From HGM11525 sp036307445 (GTDB lineage Bacteria; Bacillota; Clostridia; UBA1381), in NCBI GenBank assembly GCA_036307445.1, contig JAXJXP010000005.1, positions 7,765 through 71,764 on the forward strand: a stretch of 64,000 nt of DNA, given 5' to 3'. A program made the translations under genes and the position numbers. The notes below the pieces were generated by a model. That model had not been told where the DNA came from. It worked only from the letters and a program-made list of their open reading frames with translations, and did no database searches. Positions 24,876 to 33,579 of the stretch are shown in pieces; position 1 is the stretch's first letter; each line of letters opens with the position of its first letter.

Positions 24876-26157
24876 ATTCTGTAATATAAGCATATAGAAT
24901 AGATTTTTTTATTTCCGTGGGAATAACGTGTCTGTATTGACCTGTAAGTTCCTCATCAGTTTTAACATATACAGTACAATAATTTTCTGTTTTACCCTCC
25001 ATATAATCACCGTTTCTTGTTTCAAATAAAACCTCTGTTCTTTTATTTAATTGAGAGGCAAGAAACTGATTGTTGCTCTCAAGTGTAAGATTGATTAATT
25101 GTTTGCTTCTTTTTTCCTTAATTTCTGGCGATACCTGATCAGGCATTTTGTCTGCAGGGGTACCTTTACGTCGTGAGTATTTAAAAATATGTGCTTCTGC
25201 AAAACTGATTTCTTTAACAAAATCTAATGTTTTATAGAATTCATCGTCAGTCTCCCCAGGAAATCCGACCATAATATCTGTTGTTATTGCACAGTTATCA
25301 AAGTATTTCCTTAATCCATCTGTAATTTCCTTGTACTGCTCAGTTGTATAACGTCTGTTCATACGAGACAGGGTAGAATTGCAACCGCTTTGAAGTGAAA
25401 GGTGGAAGTGTGGGCAAAGCTTTTTACAATCTTTAATTTTTTCGCAAAAGCTCTTATCAAGAGTCATAGGCTCAATTGAGCTTAAACGTATACGTTTAAT
25501 GCCATCAATACTGTTAAGTTTTACAATCAACTCGGCTAAGTCACACTCTTTTGTATCGAGTCCGTAAGATGCGACATGAATACCTACATAAACAATTTCA
25601 CTAAACCCAGCCGCAACGAGTTGTCTGCTTTCTTCGATTATATCCTTAACAGGTCTGCTTCTGATCGGACCTCTTGCATAAGGAATAATGCAATAGGTGC
25701 AAAATTGATTGCACCCTTCCTGCACCTTGACGTATGCTCTTGACTTTCCGCTGTGGTTATTTATAGAAAGCTGCTCAAACTCGTGTGTGCGAGATATGTC
25801 ATTAACAACCACTCCTCTAAACTTCTTCTCAATGTAGTTAACAATATCTTTATGCTGATTAGTACCCAAAACCAAATCAACATCTTCAATTGATACTACG
25901 GCATCAGGAGAGGTTTGCGCATAACAGCCACATACTACAACAAATGCATCGGGGTTCAAACGTTTTGCTCGTCTAATCATCTGTCTTGATTTTCTATCGC
26001 TCATTGAAGTAACTGTACAGGTGTTTATAACATATACGTCAGCAAAATCATCAAAGTCAGCCACTTGATATCCGACATTCTTAAAAAGCTCAAGCATAGC
26101 TTCGGTTTCATACTGGTTTACTTTGCAGCCTAAAGTGCAAAATGCAACACTTTTCAT
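24874..26157 (-). CDS. mtaB: tRNA (t6A37)-C2 methylthiotransferase
   Basis: MtaB adds the methylthio group to t6A37 in tRNAs reading ANN codons. The 427-residue protein starts at 26157 (GGAGG five bases upstream on the minus strand; an ATG four codons earlier overlaps that site). The N-terminal domain has the three cluster cysteines (FCTLGCKVNQ, NTCTVT, VVCGCYAQ), and the radical SAM motif is GCNQFCTYCIIPYARG. A C-terminal TRAM-like segment includes GDYMEGKTENYCTVYV. It is divergent from the HPr-like gene and monocistronic. Confidence 0.94.
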   Translation of the reverse strand: MKSVAFCTLGCKVNQYETEAMLELFKNVGYQVADFDDFADVYVINTCTVTSMSDRKSRQMIRRAKRLNPDAFVVVCGCYAQTSPDAVVSIEDVDLVLGTNQHKDIVNYIEKKFRGVVVNDISRTHEFEQLSINNHSGKSRAYVKVQEGCNQFCTYCIIPYARGPIRSRPVKDIIEESRQLVAAGFSEIVYVGIHVASYGLDTKECDLAELIVKLNSIDGIKRIRLSSIEPMTLDKSFCEKIKDCKKLCPHFHLSLQSGCNSTLSRMNRRYTTEQYKEITDGLRKYFDNCAITTDIMVGFPGETDDEFYKTLDFVKEISFAEAHIFKYSRRKGTPADKMPDQVSPEIKEKRSKQLINLTLESNNQFLASQLNKRTEVLFETRNGDYMEGKTENYCTVYVKTDEELTGQYRHVIPTEIKKSILYAYITE

Positions 26158-26211
26158 ATATACCTCCAATTTGGTAAAAAGTTAAAATTTAATTACATTT
26201 AAAAAAAGATA

Positions 26212-26240
26212 TTGACTTGTATTCATAAATGGTTTATTAT
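26212..26240 (+). promoter_or_regulatory. Promoter of the HPr-like gene
   Basis: TTGACT (26212-26217), 17 bases, TATTAT (26235-26240). Confidence 0.75.
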
Positions 26241-26289
26241 AAATTTGTAATTTTTTATTACATATATTTGGAATAGGAGTTGTATAATT

Positions 26290-26520
26290 ATGAAAACATT
26301 CAATCTTATGATTAACTCAATCAATGATGTAAAGGATTTTGTCAATATTGTATCTAAGTATGATTTTGACGTCGATTTATCATCAGGCAGATACATAGTT
26401 GATGCAAAATCAATTATGGGTATATTCAGCCTCAATCTCTCTAAGCCAATTAAAGTTGAAGTACACAGTGATGACTGTGACGAATTTATGGCTGAACTTA
26501 AGAGATTTATCGTTGATTAA
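26290..26520 (+). CDS. HPr-family protein lacking the phosphorylatable histidine
   Basis: A 76-residue protein that aligns with the second half of HPr: VDLSSGRYIVDAKSIMGIFSLNL corresponds to HPr's VNL...KSIMGVMSLG, with Ser41 in the place of the regulatory Ser46. At the place of the active-site His15 and its HARP motif this protein has around S10-I-N-D, so it cannot carry phosphate from Enzyme I in the usual way. Like Bacillus Crh it could still be a target of HPr kinase and a CcpA partner, but that is inference. It has its own promoter and terminator. The start at 26290 is preceded by AATAGGAG. Confidence 0.85.
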   Translation: MKTFNLMINSINDVKDFVNIVSKYDFDVDLSSGRYIVDAKSIMGIFSLNLSKPIKVEVHSDDCDEFMAELKRFIVD

Positions 26521-26525
26521 ACATT

Positions 26526-26557
26526 AGCGGCAGAAATTAAACTGCCGCTTTTTTATT
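26526..26557 (+). terminator. Terminator of the HPr-like gene
   Basis: AGCGGCAG (26526-26533), eight-base loop, CTGCCGCT (26542-26549), then TTTTTATTTA. It abuts the 3' end of convergent rbgA. Confidence 0.88.
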
Positions 26558-27414
26558 TATTCAATTGGCGGTAGTTCCAAAGTAACTCTACCGATTTTTG
26601 CAGCCCTGAACTCGTCTAAAACAATATTAGCGGCTCTTTCCATATCAATCTCACCGCCTGAAATTACCAGCCCTCTTCGCTTTCCTATAATTTCCAATAT
26701 TTCATAACCTTTCTTTTCGTATAAATCGTCAGTGATTTTATATCTCGTTTTAAGCTCGTCCTGATAATTGTCTCTCAAATATTCTAAAAGTTCGTAGCAC
26801 AAAAGCTCTGTTTCGAGTATTTCATCTTTTATTGCTCCAGTAAAAGCCAGTCTTTTCGCAACACCCTGTTCTTCAAATTTAGGCTGAAGTATTCCCGGAG
26901 TATCGAGCATTTCAATACCATCTTTAAGACGTACCCATTGTTTTTGGCGAGTAACACCGGGACGGTCTCCTGTTTTTGCTATTGCGCGTTTTGAAATTCT
27001 GTTTATAAGGGTTGATTTTCCAACGTTTGGTATTCCGATTATCATTATCCTGATAGGTCGTGATATGCCACGTTCTTTGTCAAGCCTGATTCGTTCTGCA
27101 AACATTTCATTAAGTGCAGGTATTATTTTGTTAATGCCATTATTGGTTTCACAGCTAATTGATATGACCTTTATATTATGTTTTGAGAAGTATGCACACC
27201 ATTTATCCGTTTTTGTTGGGTCTGCCAAGTCTGATTTATTCATAATGATTAGTCTGGGCTTGTTTTTAATCATATCATCAAAGCAGGGATTTCTGCCTGA
27301 AAAAGGCATACGAGCATCAATGATTTCTACCACAGCATCAATGTATTTAAGATTTTCTTCAATTAGTCTGCGAGTTTTCGCCATATGCCCCGGATACCAG
27401 TTAATATTGTCCAT
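26557..27414 (-). CDS. rbgA: Ribosome biogenesis GTPase RbgA (YlqF)
   Basis: RbgA is a circularly permuted GTPase needed for late 50S assembly. The order of motifs shows the permutation: NKSD (G4) and SCE (G5) come before GIPNVGKSTLINR (G1) and DTPG (G3). The N-terminal INWYPGHMAKTRR is the family signature. The start is the ATG at 27414, nine bases after GGAG; an upstream ATG five codons earlier has no site. Length 286. It is the last gene of rplS-lepB-rbgA, the standard Firmicutes order. Confidence 0.95.
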   Translation of the reverse strand: MDNINWYPGHMAKTRRLIEENLKYIDAVVEIIDARMPFSGRNPCFDDMIKNKPRLIIMNKSDLADPTKTDKWCAYFSKHNIKVISISCETNNGINKIIPALNEMFAERIRLDKERGISRPIRIMIIGIPNVGKSTLINRISKRAIAKTGDRPGVTRQKQWVRLKDGIEMLDTPGILQPKFEEQGVAKRLAFTGAIKDEILETELLCYELLEYLRDNYQDELKTRYKITDDLYEKKGYEILEIIGKRRGLVISGGEIDMERAANIVLDEFRAAKIGRVTLELPPIE

Positions 27415-27433
27415 TATGTTATACTCCATTTCT

Positions 27434-27466
27434 AAAAAATAACGGCAGGAGGAGAACTCCTGCCGT
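27434..27466 (-). terminator. Terminator between lepB and rbgA (minus strand)
   Basis: On the minus strand ACGGCAGGAG, five-base loop, CTCCTGCCGT, then TTATTTTTT. The stem arms are 27442-27451 and 27457-27466. It precedes rbgA, so rbgA expression may be reduced relative to lepB. Confidence 0.75.
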
Positions 27467-27474
27467 GTATAATC

Positions 27475-28134
27475 TTAATGCTTAAGTACTCCGATAGAGT
27501 CAAAGGGGAAGAGTCTGAACACACATTTACCAAGTATTGCTTCAATAGGCACTTCTCCCAAGTCAGAAGAACGAGAATCTTTACTTTGTGGACGATTATC
27601 ACCCATTACAAATACTGAGCCTTCGCTCACAGTGAATGGGAATGAAACATTGGAGTCATACTCATAGGTCGCCCCATTATAGTATCCGCTTTCGTCAAGC
27701 GGTTTTCCATCGACATAAACCTTATTGTCAATTATATCAACGACCTGACCTGGCATACCAATTACTCTTTTAACATAGTATTTGTGTTTTAACCCTGCGG
27801 GAAGACTAAAGTATTCAAAGAATTTTTCGACAGGATTTAGTTCTCCTAATTCCTCGTAATAATCATTCCTATTTTTATATGCCGAATCAAGTACTATAAT
27901 ATCCTGAGACTCAGGTTTGTAATTCAGCTTCGTAATAATGAGTCTGTCGCCGTGAACAAGTGTCGGATGCATTGATGGTCCATCTACTACTACAAAATCA
28001 AACAAAAAGGTTTTTATAACAAAAGCTATAATAATTGCAATGATTATTGTGTAAAACCATTCAAAAACTTCTTTCTTTAAATTAAAGCTTTCTTTGGTCT
28101 CTGTCTGAGTGGTATTAGTTTGTTCACTATTCAT
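27475..28134 (-). CDS. lepB: Signal peptidase I
   Basis: This protease cleaves signal peptides at the outer face of the membrane. The 219-residue protein has one N-terminal membrane anchor after a ~25-residue soluble tail (FYTIIIAIIIAFVIKTFLF). The catalytic serine is in VDGPSMHPTL, the general-base lysine in YYVKRVIGMPGQ, and the C-terminal box is GDNRPQSKDSRS. This is the P-type (bacterial) form, not the sporulation-type SipW. It is flanked by rplS and rbgA on the same strand. Confidence 0.95.
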   Translation of the reverse strand: MNSEQTNTTQTETKESFNLKKEVFEWFYTIIIAIIIAFVIKTFLFDFVVVDGPSMHPTLVHGDRLIITKLNYKPESQDIIVLDSAYKNRNDYYEELGELNPVEKFFEYFSLPAGLKHKYYVKRVIGMPGQVVDIIDNKVYVDGKPLDESGYYNGATYEYDSNVSFPFTVSEGSVFVMGDNRPQSKDSRSSDLGEVPIEAILGKCVFRLFPFDSIGVLKH

Positions 28135-28256
28135 TCAAGGTCATTCCCTTCAAATATAAATCTTTATATATTATATCACATCACAAAAATATATGCAACG
28201 AAAATTTTTGGATAGCAAAAGAGGGACTTAAAAGTTTTAAGTCCCTCTGCAAAACG

Positions 28257-28610
28257 TCAGATTCTTTCCTTAACTTTTGCAGCCTTACCAACTCTGTCGC
28301 GAAGGTAATAAAGCTTAGAACGTCTAACCTTACCCTTTCTCACAACTTCGATTTTCTCGATGTTAGGTGAGTTTACAGGCCAGGTCTTTTCAACTCCTAC
28401 ACCGTAAGAAAGACGTCTTACAGTGAAAGTTGCAGCAATGCCGCCGCCCTGCTTTTTAATGATTGTTCCCTCGAACATCTGAGTTCTGGTACGGTTACCC
28501 TCTGTAACCTTCTGATATACCCTTACGTTGTTACCGATAACAAGCTCAGGTAAATCTGTTCTGATTTGGTCTTTTGTTAAAGCGTTAATGATTTCGTTAG
28601 CATTCATCAT
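28257..28610 (-). CDS. rplS: 50S ribosomal protein L19
   Basis: L19 lies at the 30S-50S interface. The 117-residue protein shows VYQKVTEGNRTRTQMFEGTI, the variable middle and the signature GVEKTWPVNSPNIEKIEVVRKGKVRRSKLYYLR. GGAGGG lies six bases before the ATG at 28610. A structured leader upstream, matching the L19 autoregulatory type, can mask this site. Confidence 0.98.
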   Translation of the reverse strand: MMNANEIINALTKDQIRTDLPELVIGNNVRVYQKVTEGNRTRTQMFEGTIIKKQGGGIAATFTVRRLSYGVGVEKTWPVNSPNIEKIEVVRKGKVRRSKLYYLRDRVGKAAKVKERI

Positions 28611-28614
28611 TAAG

Positions 28615-28668
28615 CCCTCCTCTCATACATAGGCGTTCATACCGACCAAGATAGAGGACCGCCCGAAA
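28615..28668 (-). promoter_or_regulatory. L19 leader (rplS autoregulatory pseudoknot)
   Basis: Read on the minus strand, GGGCG (28661-28664 region) can pair with CGCC (28632-28635), while CCTCT (28653-28657) can pair with AGAGG (28619-28623) next to the ribosome site. The two helices interleave, giving a pseudoknot. This agrees with the known Firmicutes L19 leader, which is thought to respond to L19 protein. Assigned from these pairings and position, not from a covariance search. Confidence 0.7.
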
Positions 28669-28678
28669 TAACTTATAT

Positions 28679-28707
28679 ATAATACCATACATTTTTTCAA
28701 AAATCAA
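28679..28707 (-). promoter_or_regulatory. Promoter of rplS-lepB-rbgA (minus strand)
   Basis: On the minus strand TTGATT (28702-28707), a 17-base spacer, TATTAT (28679-28684), about 10 bases upstream of the L19 leader. Confidence 0.7.
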
Positions 28708-28790
28708 GTACTTTTTGCATTTTTTTCAAATGTAATATTTATGAAATAAATTTAATAATATAGTACAAAAACTATAAAGGAGAAAGAGAT

Positions 28791-29840
28791 ATGGGTATTT
28801 TTAGAAAAAAAACCATGAAAACATTTGTTTTAAGTAAAAATACCATTGACAATACAATGTATTTATTTATCAGTATTATTACTGTTGTTATAATACTAAT
28901 CATTACATCTGTTTGCAGCAGCAAAAAGAGTTTTACAAACTATATTTTAGATAGATTTATCGGCAGAACAACAGCATATGCCGAAATTGCAGAAATCTTT
29001 ACAGATGATAAGGGTCGGGTTAATGCAATACTTGGCGGATATACTATGTTACTAGGGAAAGATGGCAAGGAAGTCAAATCTATTGAACCTCTTGACACAC
29101 CTGCTCCGACTGTCCCCAAGCCGACAATTATCGAAAATACAGCATCTTCTGTTTTAGAAATTAAAAATCAATCAGGAAAGAGTGTAGATTGTGAAAAACT
29201 TGTTTCTGAGCCATTAAATTTTATTAAAAAAGGTCAAAAACCGCAGGTTTTGATAATACATACACACACGACGGAAAGTTATTTTGATAAAGACAGAAGT
29301 GTTGATGAGAACAAAAATATGATAGCTGTAGGAAAGGTTGTAAAAGAGAAACTTACTGATGCGGGTATTTCAGTAATTCACGATACGACTGTACACGACT
29401 ATCCATCATATAACGGCGCATATACGAGAGCTGCTGCAACAACTAATAAAAGACTTTCAGAAAACCCGGAAATTAATATTATATTAGACATACATCGTGA
29501 TGCTATTGCATCAAACGATGGAAGTAAACTAAGCCTAGTAACAGAAATTAATAAAGAAAAGACGGCGCAGCTTATGTTTGTTGTCGGAACCGATGCACAA
29601 CTTTCTCACAGTAAATGGCAGGAGAATATGAAGCTTGCACTAAAACTACAACGAAAAGCAAATGAGCTATATCCAACTCTTATGCGTCCGATAAACTTAA
29701 GAGAACAAAGATTTAATCAACAGCTGTCCGAGGGGAGTATTATACTCGAGGTGGGAACAAACGGAAATTCTATAGAGGAAGCTAAGCGAGGTGCAGTGTA
29801 TATTTCTGATGTAATTGTAAAAGTACTTAACAATAATTAA
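28791..29840 (+). CDS. spoIIP: Stage II sporulation protein P
   Basis: SpoIIP is the membrane-anchored amidase/endopeptidase that, with SpoIID and SpoIIM, thins the septal wall for engulfment. The 349-residue chain has one N-terminal membrane segment at about 25-45 and the amidase domain in the second half: LIIHTHTTESYFD (metal His and Glu), an NIILDIHRDAI strand and the ILEVGTNGNSIEEAKRGA end. The ATG at 28791 has AAAGGAGAAAG upstream. In Bacillus this gene is under SigE; I do not see a convincing SigE promoter here. Confidence 0.94.
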   Translation: MGIFRKKTMKTFVLSKNTIDNTMYLFISIITVVIILIITSVCSSKKSFTNYILDRFIGRTTAYAEIAEIFTDDKGRVNAILGGYTMLLGKDGKEVKSIEPLDTPAPTVPKPTIIENTASSVLEIKNQSGKSVDCEKLVSEPLNFIKKGQKPQVLIIHTHTTESYFDKDRSVDENKNMIAVGKVVKEKLTDAGISVIHDTTVHDYPSYNGAYTRAAATTNKRLSENPEINIILDIHRDAIASNDGSKLSLVTEINKEKTAQLMFVVGTDAQLSHSKWQENMKLALKLQRKANELYPTLMRPINLREQRFNQQLSEGSIILEVGTNGNSIEEAKRGAVYISDVIVKVLNNN

Positions 29841-29848
29841 AAAAAGTA

Positions 29849-29877
29849 ATGACAAATTCTTACTTTTGTGATAGAAT
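29849..29877 (+). promoter_or_regulatory. Promoter of lepA
   Basis: ATGACA (29849-29854), 17 bases, TAGAAT (29872-29877). Confidence 0.6.
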
Positions 29878-29917
29878 ATAATAGTTATCAAACTATTTTG
29901 AAATTACGAGGTACGAA

Positions 29918-31714
29918 ATGCAGGATAAAATCAGAAATTTTTGTATAATTGCACATATTGACCACGGAAAATCAACCCTTGCTGATAGACTATTAGAGTT
30001 GACGGGGGAGGTTGCTGAACGTGATATGGAAGAGCAGCTCCTTGATGATATGGATCTCGAACGAGAGCGTGGAATTACTATCAAAGCACACGCTGTAAGA
30101 CTTAAATATAATGCTAAAGACGGCAATAATTACACCTTTAACTTAATTGATACACCTGGACACGTAGACTTTAACTATGAGGTTTCACGTTCTCTTGCAG
30201 CTTGTGAGGGTGCAATTCTTATAGTTGACGCATCACAGGGAATAGAGGCTCAAACACTTGCCAACACCTATCTGGCTATTGAGCATAATCTCGAAGTTGT
30301 TCCTGTTATAAACAAAATCGACCTTCCTTCCGCTCAGCCTCAAAGGGCTATTGATGAAATAGAAGATATTATAGGAATACCCGCGGAAGATGCTCCTTTA
30401 ATTTCTGCCAAGACAGGACAGAATGTTTCTGATGTACTTGAAGCAATTGTCGAGAAAATACCCGCTCCGTCAGGTGATAGCGACGCACCTCTTGCGGCAC
30501 TTATCTTTGACTCGTATTATGACAGCTACAAAGGTGTAATTGTGTATGTTAGAGTTAAGGAAGGAACATTGAAGGCTGGAGACAGAATCAGAATGATGGC
30601 AACAAAAGCAGAATTTGACGTGGTTGAGGTTGGCTATATGCACCCAAGCGGTCTTGTTTCTTGCGACAAGCTGTCGGCGGGCGATGTTGGTTATATTGCT
30701 GCAAGTATAAAGTCTATCCAGGATACACGCGTAGGTGATACTGTTACATTGGTTTCAAACCCTGTAAAAGAGGCGTTGCCCGGCTACAAAAAAGTTAATC
30801 CTATGGTCTATTGCGGTATTTATCCCGCAGATGGTGCACAGTATGAAGATTTGAAAGAGGCGTTGTCCAAACTTCAACTAAACGATGCCGCTCTGCTGTA
30901 TGAGCCTGAGACGTCGGTTGCTCTCGGATTTGGTTTCAGATGCGGTTTTCTTGGCCTTTTGCATATGGAGATAATTCAGGAAAGACTTGAAAGAGAATAT
31001 AATCTTGACCTTGTTACAACAGCACCAAGCGTTATATACAAGGTATATAAAACCAACGGCGAGCTTGTAATGGTTGATAACCCTACTAATCTTCCGCCTA
31101 TAGTCGAAATCGAGCATATGGAAGAGCCGATGGTTAATGCGGATATTATGGTTCCTACCGATTATGTAGGAAATGTTATGGAGCTATGTCAGGAAAGACG
31201 AGGAGTCTTCAAAAATATGACATATATGGAAGAAACAAGGGCACAAATTCACTACGAGCTTCCGCTTAACGAGATTATTTATGACTTTTTTGATGCTTTA
31301 AAATCACGCACAAAAGGTTATGCATCATTTGATTATGAGCTTTCATGTTACAGAAAATCTGACCTTGTAAAGCTTGATATGCTTTTAAACGGAGAAATGG
31401 TCGATGCACTCTCGTTTATTGTGCATAAGGACAGCTCTTATAAGAGGGGCAGAAGAATGGCGGAAAAGCTTAAAGAAGCAATTCCCAGACAGCTATTTGA
31501 AATTCCTATTCAAGCAGCAATTGGCGGCAAGATTATCGCAAGAGAAACAGTCAAAGCTCTTAGAAAAGACGTTCTTGCAAAATGTTATGGTGGTGATATT
31601 ACAAGAAAGAAAAAGCTTCTTGAAAAACAAAAAGAGGGCAAGAAGCGTATGCGACAGGTTGGTAATGTAGAGGTGCCGCAGGAAGCGTTTATGTCCGTTC
31701 TAAAGCTTGATTAA
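29918..31714 (+). CDS. lepA: Elongation factor 4 (LepA)
   Basis: LepA is a ribosome-binding GTPase related to EF-G that acts in translation initiation and recovery. The 598-residue length is exact for the family. The GTPase motifs are AHIDHGKSTLADRL (G1), DTPGHVDF (G3) and NKIDLP (G4). The C-terminal LepA-specific domain includes KDSSYKRGRRMAEKLKEAIPRQLFEIPIQA split by family-typical residues, ending RMRQVGNVEVPQEAFMSVLKL. It has its own promoter and a terminator, separated from hemW, its usual neighbour. Confidence 0.98.
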   Translation: MQDKIRNFCIIAHIDHGKSTLADRLLELTGEVAERDMEEQLLDDMDLERERGITIKAHAVRLKYNAKDGNNYTFNLIDTPGHVDFNYEVSRSLAACEGAILIVDASQGIEAQTLANTYLAIEHNLEVVPVINKIDLPSAQPQRAIDEIEDIIGIPAEDAPLISAKTGQNVSDVLEAIVEKIPAPSGDSDAPLAALIFDSYYDSYKGVIVYVRVKEGTLKAGDRIRMMATKAEFDVVEVGYMHPSGLVSCDKLSAGDVGYIAASIKSIQDTRVGDTVTLVSNPVKEALPGYKKVNPMVYCGIYPADGAQYEDLKEALSKLQLNDAALLYEPETSVALGFGFRCGFLGLLHMEIIQERLEREYNLDLVTTAPSVIYKVYKTNGELVMVDNPTNLPPIVEIEHMEEPMVNADIMVPTDYVGNVMELCQERRGVFKNMTYMEETRAQIHYELPLNEIIYDFFDALKSRTKGYASFDYELSCYRKSDLVKLDMLLNGEMVDALSFIVHKDSSYKRGRRMAEKLKEAIPRQLFEIPIQAAIGGKIIARETVKALRKDVLAKCYGGDITRKKKLLEKQKEGKKRMRQVGNVEVPQEAFMSVLKLD

Positions 31715-31721
31715 TAGAATA

Positions 31722-31770
31722 AATCTGCAGATTTTTGTATATAAATTATCTGCAGATTTTTTTATTTTTG
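31722..31770 (+). terminator. Terminator of lepA
   Basis: AATCTGCAGAT (31722-31732) pairs with ATCTGCAGATT (31748-31758), followed by TTTTTATTTTT. Each arm is itself palindromic. Confidence 0.8.
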
Positions 31771-31780
31771 AGGTAATAGT

Positions 31781-32560
31781 ATGATTAAATTATCAAAACA
31801 CTTATACATACATTGGCTTACTGTGCTGTTTTTTGTATCAGCTTACATTTCACGAACTCTTGAAATAACGTGTATAATGTACTCGGTTATGCTTTTGCAC
31901 GAACTGGCTCATACAGCCGCTGCGTTTTATCTGAAGCTAGGAATATCTCGAATTATTCTATACCCTTTTGGCGTGAGTCTTACTGTGAGAAGCAGAATAT
32001 TATGTTCGTTGAGTGATAGCCTAATATTATACCTTGCAGGGCCTTTTGTTAATGTGGTAATTGCCGCTATAGCGGCTGTGTTTGGTGTTTGCAATCTGTT
32101 TACTCTAAACAATATAGCAGTATTCCTGCTTAATATTTTACCGATTATACCCCTCGATGGAGGACGAATTGCTGAAGCTGTGTTAATCAGAAATGTAGGA
32201 GAGAGAAAATGCAGAATTATTATGTCAGTTATTTCTGCGTTTCTTTCTGTAGTTTTAACTGCAATATTATTTTTGTCAGGCTCTCTTAATATTAACTCTG
32301 CCACATTTGTTGCTTTTCTTCTTGGGGGGTGTATTATGCAAAAGCCCAAATATAACCGTGATTTAATAAGAGAAATTACACTTTCGAAAAAAAAGACTAT
32401 AAAATCCAATATTTATGTCATTGATGATGATATACCAAAAAGAAAGATTGTAAGCTATTTTAACCCCAAAAAACGCTCTATAGTTTTTATATGCGATAAG
32501 TCTGGTGCGGTAAAAGAGATAAAAACAGATACAGAAGTTATTTTTGATATATTAAATTGA
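31781..32560 (+). CDS. M50 (site-2) membrane metalloprotease, SpoIVFB-like
   Basis: An intramembrane zinc protease of about 259 residues with five or six hydrophobic segments. The HExxH motif is H40-E41-x2-H44 (LLHELAHTAAAF), and the third ligand is Asp126 in PLDGGRI. Order and length are like SpoIVFB, which cuts pro-SigK during sporulation, and the neighbour spoIIP supports a sporulation setting. No SpoIVFA gene adjoins it and the C-terminal CBS domain of SpoIVFB is replaced by a shorter segment with KKRSIVFICDKSG. The start has GAGGTAATAGT upstream. SpoIVFB function is likely, not proven. Confidence 0.8.
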   Translation: MIKLSKHLYIHWLTVLFFVSAYISRTLEITCIMYSVMLLHELAHTAAAFYLKLGISRIILYPFGVSLTVRSRILCSLSDSLILYLAGPFVNVVIAAIAAVFGVCNLFTLNNIAVFLLNILPIIPLDGGRIAEAVLIRNVGERKCRIIMSVISAFLSVVLTAILFLSGSLNINSATFVAFLLGGCIMQKPKYNRDLIREITLSKKKTIKSNIYVIDDDIPKRKIVSYFNPKKRSIVFICDKSGAVKEIKTDTEVIFDILN

Positions 32561-32592
32561 TATATTTTTTTCAAATTTAATGACTTTTAATA

Positions 32593-32621
32593 TAGACAAA
32601 AAGGGAAAAATAAGGTATAAT
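32593..32621 (+). promoter_or_regulatory. Promoter of the pyr operon
   Basis: TAGACA (32593-32598), 17 bases, perfect TATAAT (32616-32621). The leader is only about 30 bases with no room for a PyrR attenuator. Confidence 0.75.
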
Positions 32622-32657
32622 AGATAATAACCTTTTATTCTGGGGGAAAATGACATT

Positions 32658-33563
32658 ATGAAAAAAGATTTACTCGGACTGCAATATCTTGAAGCTGATG
32701 AAATTATGCATATATTGAATAATGCAGTCAGAATGAAAGAAGTTGTCCTTTCCGGCAAAAAGAAAATCAATACGCTTGAAGGAAAAACAGTTGTAACACT
32801 TTTTTACGAAAACAGCACGAGAACAAGACTTTCATTTGAGCTTGCAGCTGATTATATGGGGGCACACTCAGCTAACATTACTGCATCAGGTTCAAGCGTT
32901 GCCAAAGGCGAAAGTCTTATCGATACCGCTAAAACTATCGATGCGATGGGAACGGATATACTTATTATGCGCCATAGTGCAAGCGGAGCACCCAATCTTA
33001 TTGCGCCATTAGTAAAGGCATCGGTAATCAATGCAGGAGATGGTATGCACGAGCATCCGACTCAGGCACTTTTGGATTTGTATACAATCCTTGAGAAAAA
33101 GGGAAGAATAGAAGGATTGAAGGTTGCTATTGTTGGTGATGTGTACCATTCAAGAGTTGCGAGAAGTAATATTTTTGCACTAAAAAAGCTTGGTGCTGAG
33201 GTTTCAGTAGGAGGTCCTGCAACTCTTCTTCCAAGAGGGCTTGAGAAAACCGGCGCTAAAGTCTTTAAGAGTGTTCAAGAAGCAATGATTGATGCAGATG
33301 TTGTTATGGGACTTAGAATTCAATTGGAAAGACAGAAGAGCGGCTTGTTCCCGAGCCTTGGCGAATACAACAGATTCTTTGGCGTCGATGATAAGAGAAT
33401 GTGCTTTGCAAAGGAAGATGCTATTGTAATGCATCCCGGTCCAGTAAACCGTGGTGTTGAATTTTCATCAGAGCTTGTAGACGGAGCTTCCAGCTACATA
33501 AATGAGCAGGTAACAAACGGCGTTGCAGTCAGAATGAGTGTTATGGAATGGCTGCGCGGATGA
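32658..33563 (+). CDS. pyrB: Aspartate carbamoyltransferase, catalytic chain
   Basis: PyrB joins carbamoyl phosphate and aspartate, the first committed step of UMP synthesis. In 301 residues the carbamoyl-phosphate loop is ENSTRTRLSFELAA, followed by DGMHEHPTQALLDLYT and MHPGPVNRGVEF, all standard. No regulatory pyrI follows, as in most Firmicutes. It opens the operon pyrB-pyrC-pyrF-pyrK-pyrD. The site is GGGGG eleven bases before the ATG. Confidence 0.97.
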   Translation: MKKDLLGLQYLEADEIMHILNNAVRMKEVVLSGKKKINTLEGKTVVTLFYENSTRTRLSFELAADYMGAHSANITASGSSVAKGESLIDTAKTIDAMGTDILIMRHSASGAPNLIAPLVKASVINAGDGMHEHPTQALLDLYTILEKKGRIEGLKVAIVGDVYHSRVARSNIFALKKLGAEVSVGGPATLLPRGLEKTGAKVFKSVQEAMIDADVVMGLRIQLERQKSGLFPSLGEYNRFFGVDDKRMCFAKEDAIVMHPGPVNRGVEFSSELVDGASSYINEQVTNGVAVRMSVMEWLRG

Positions 33564-33579
33564 CGTTCGGAGGTAAATA

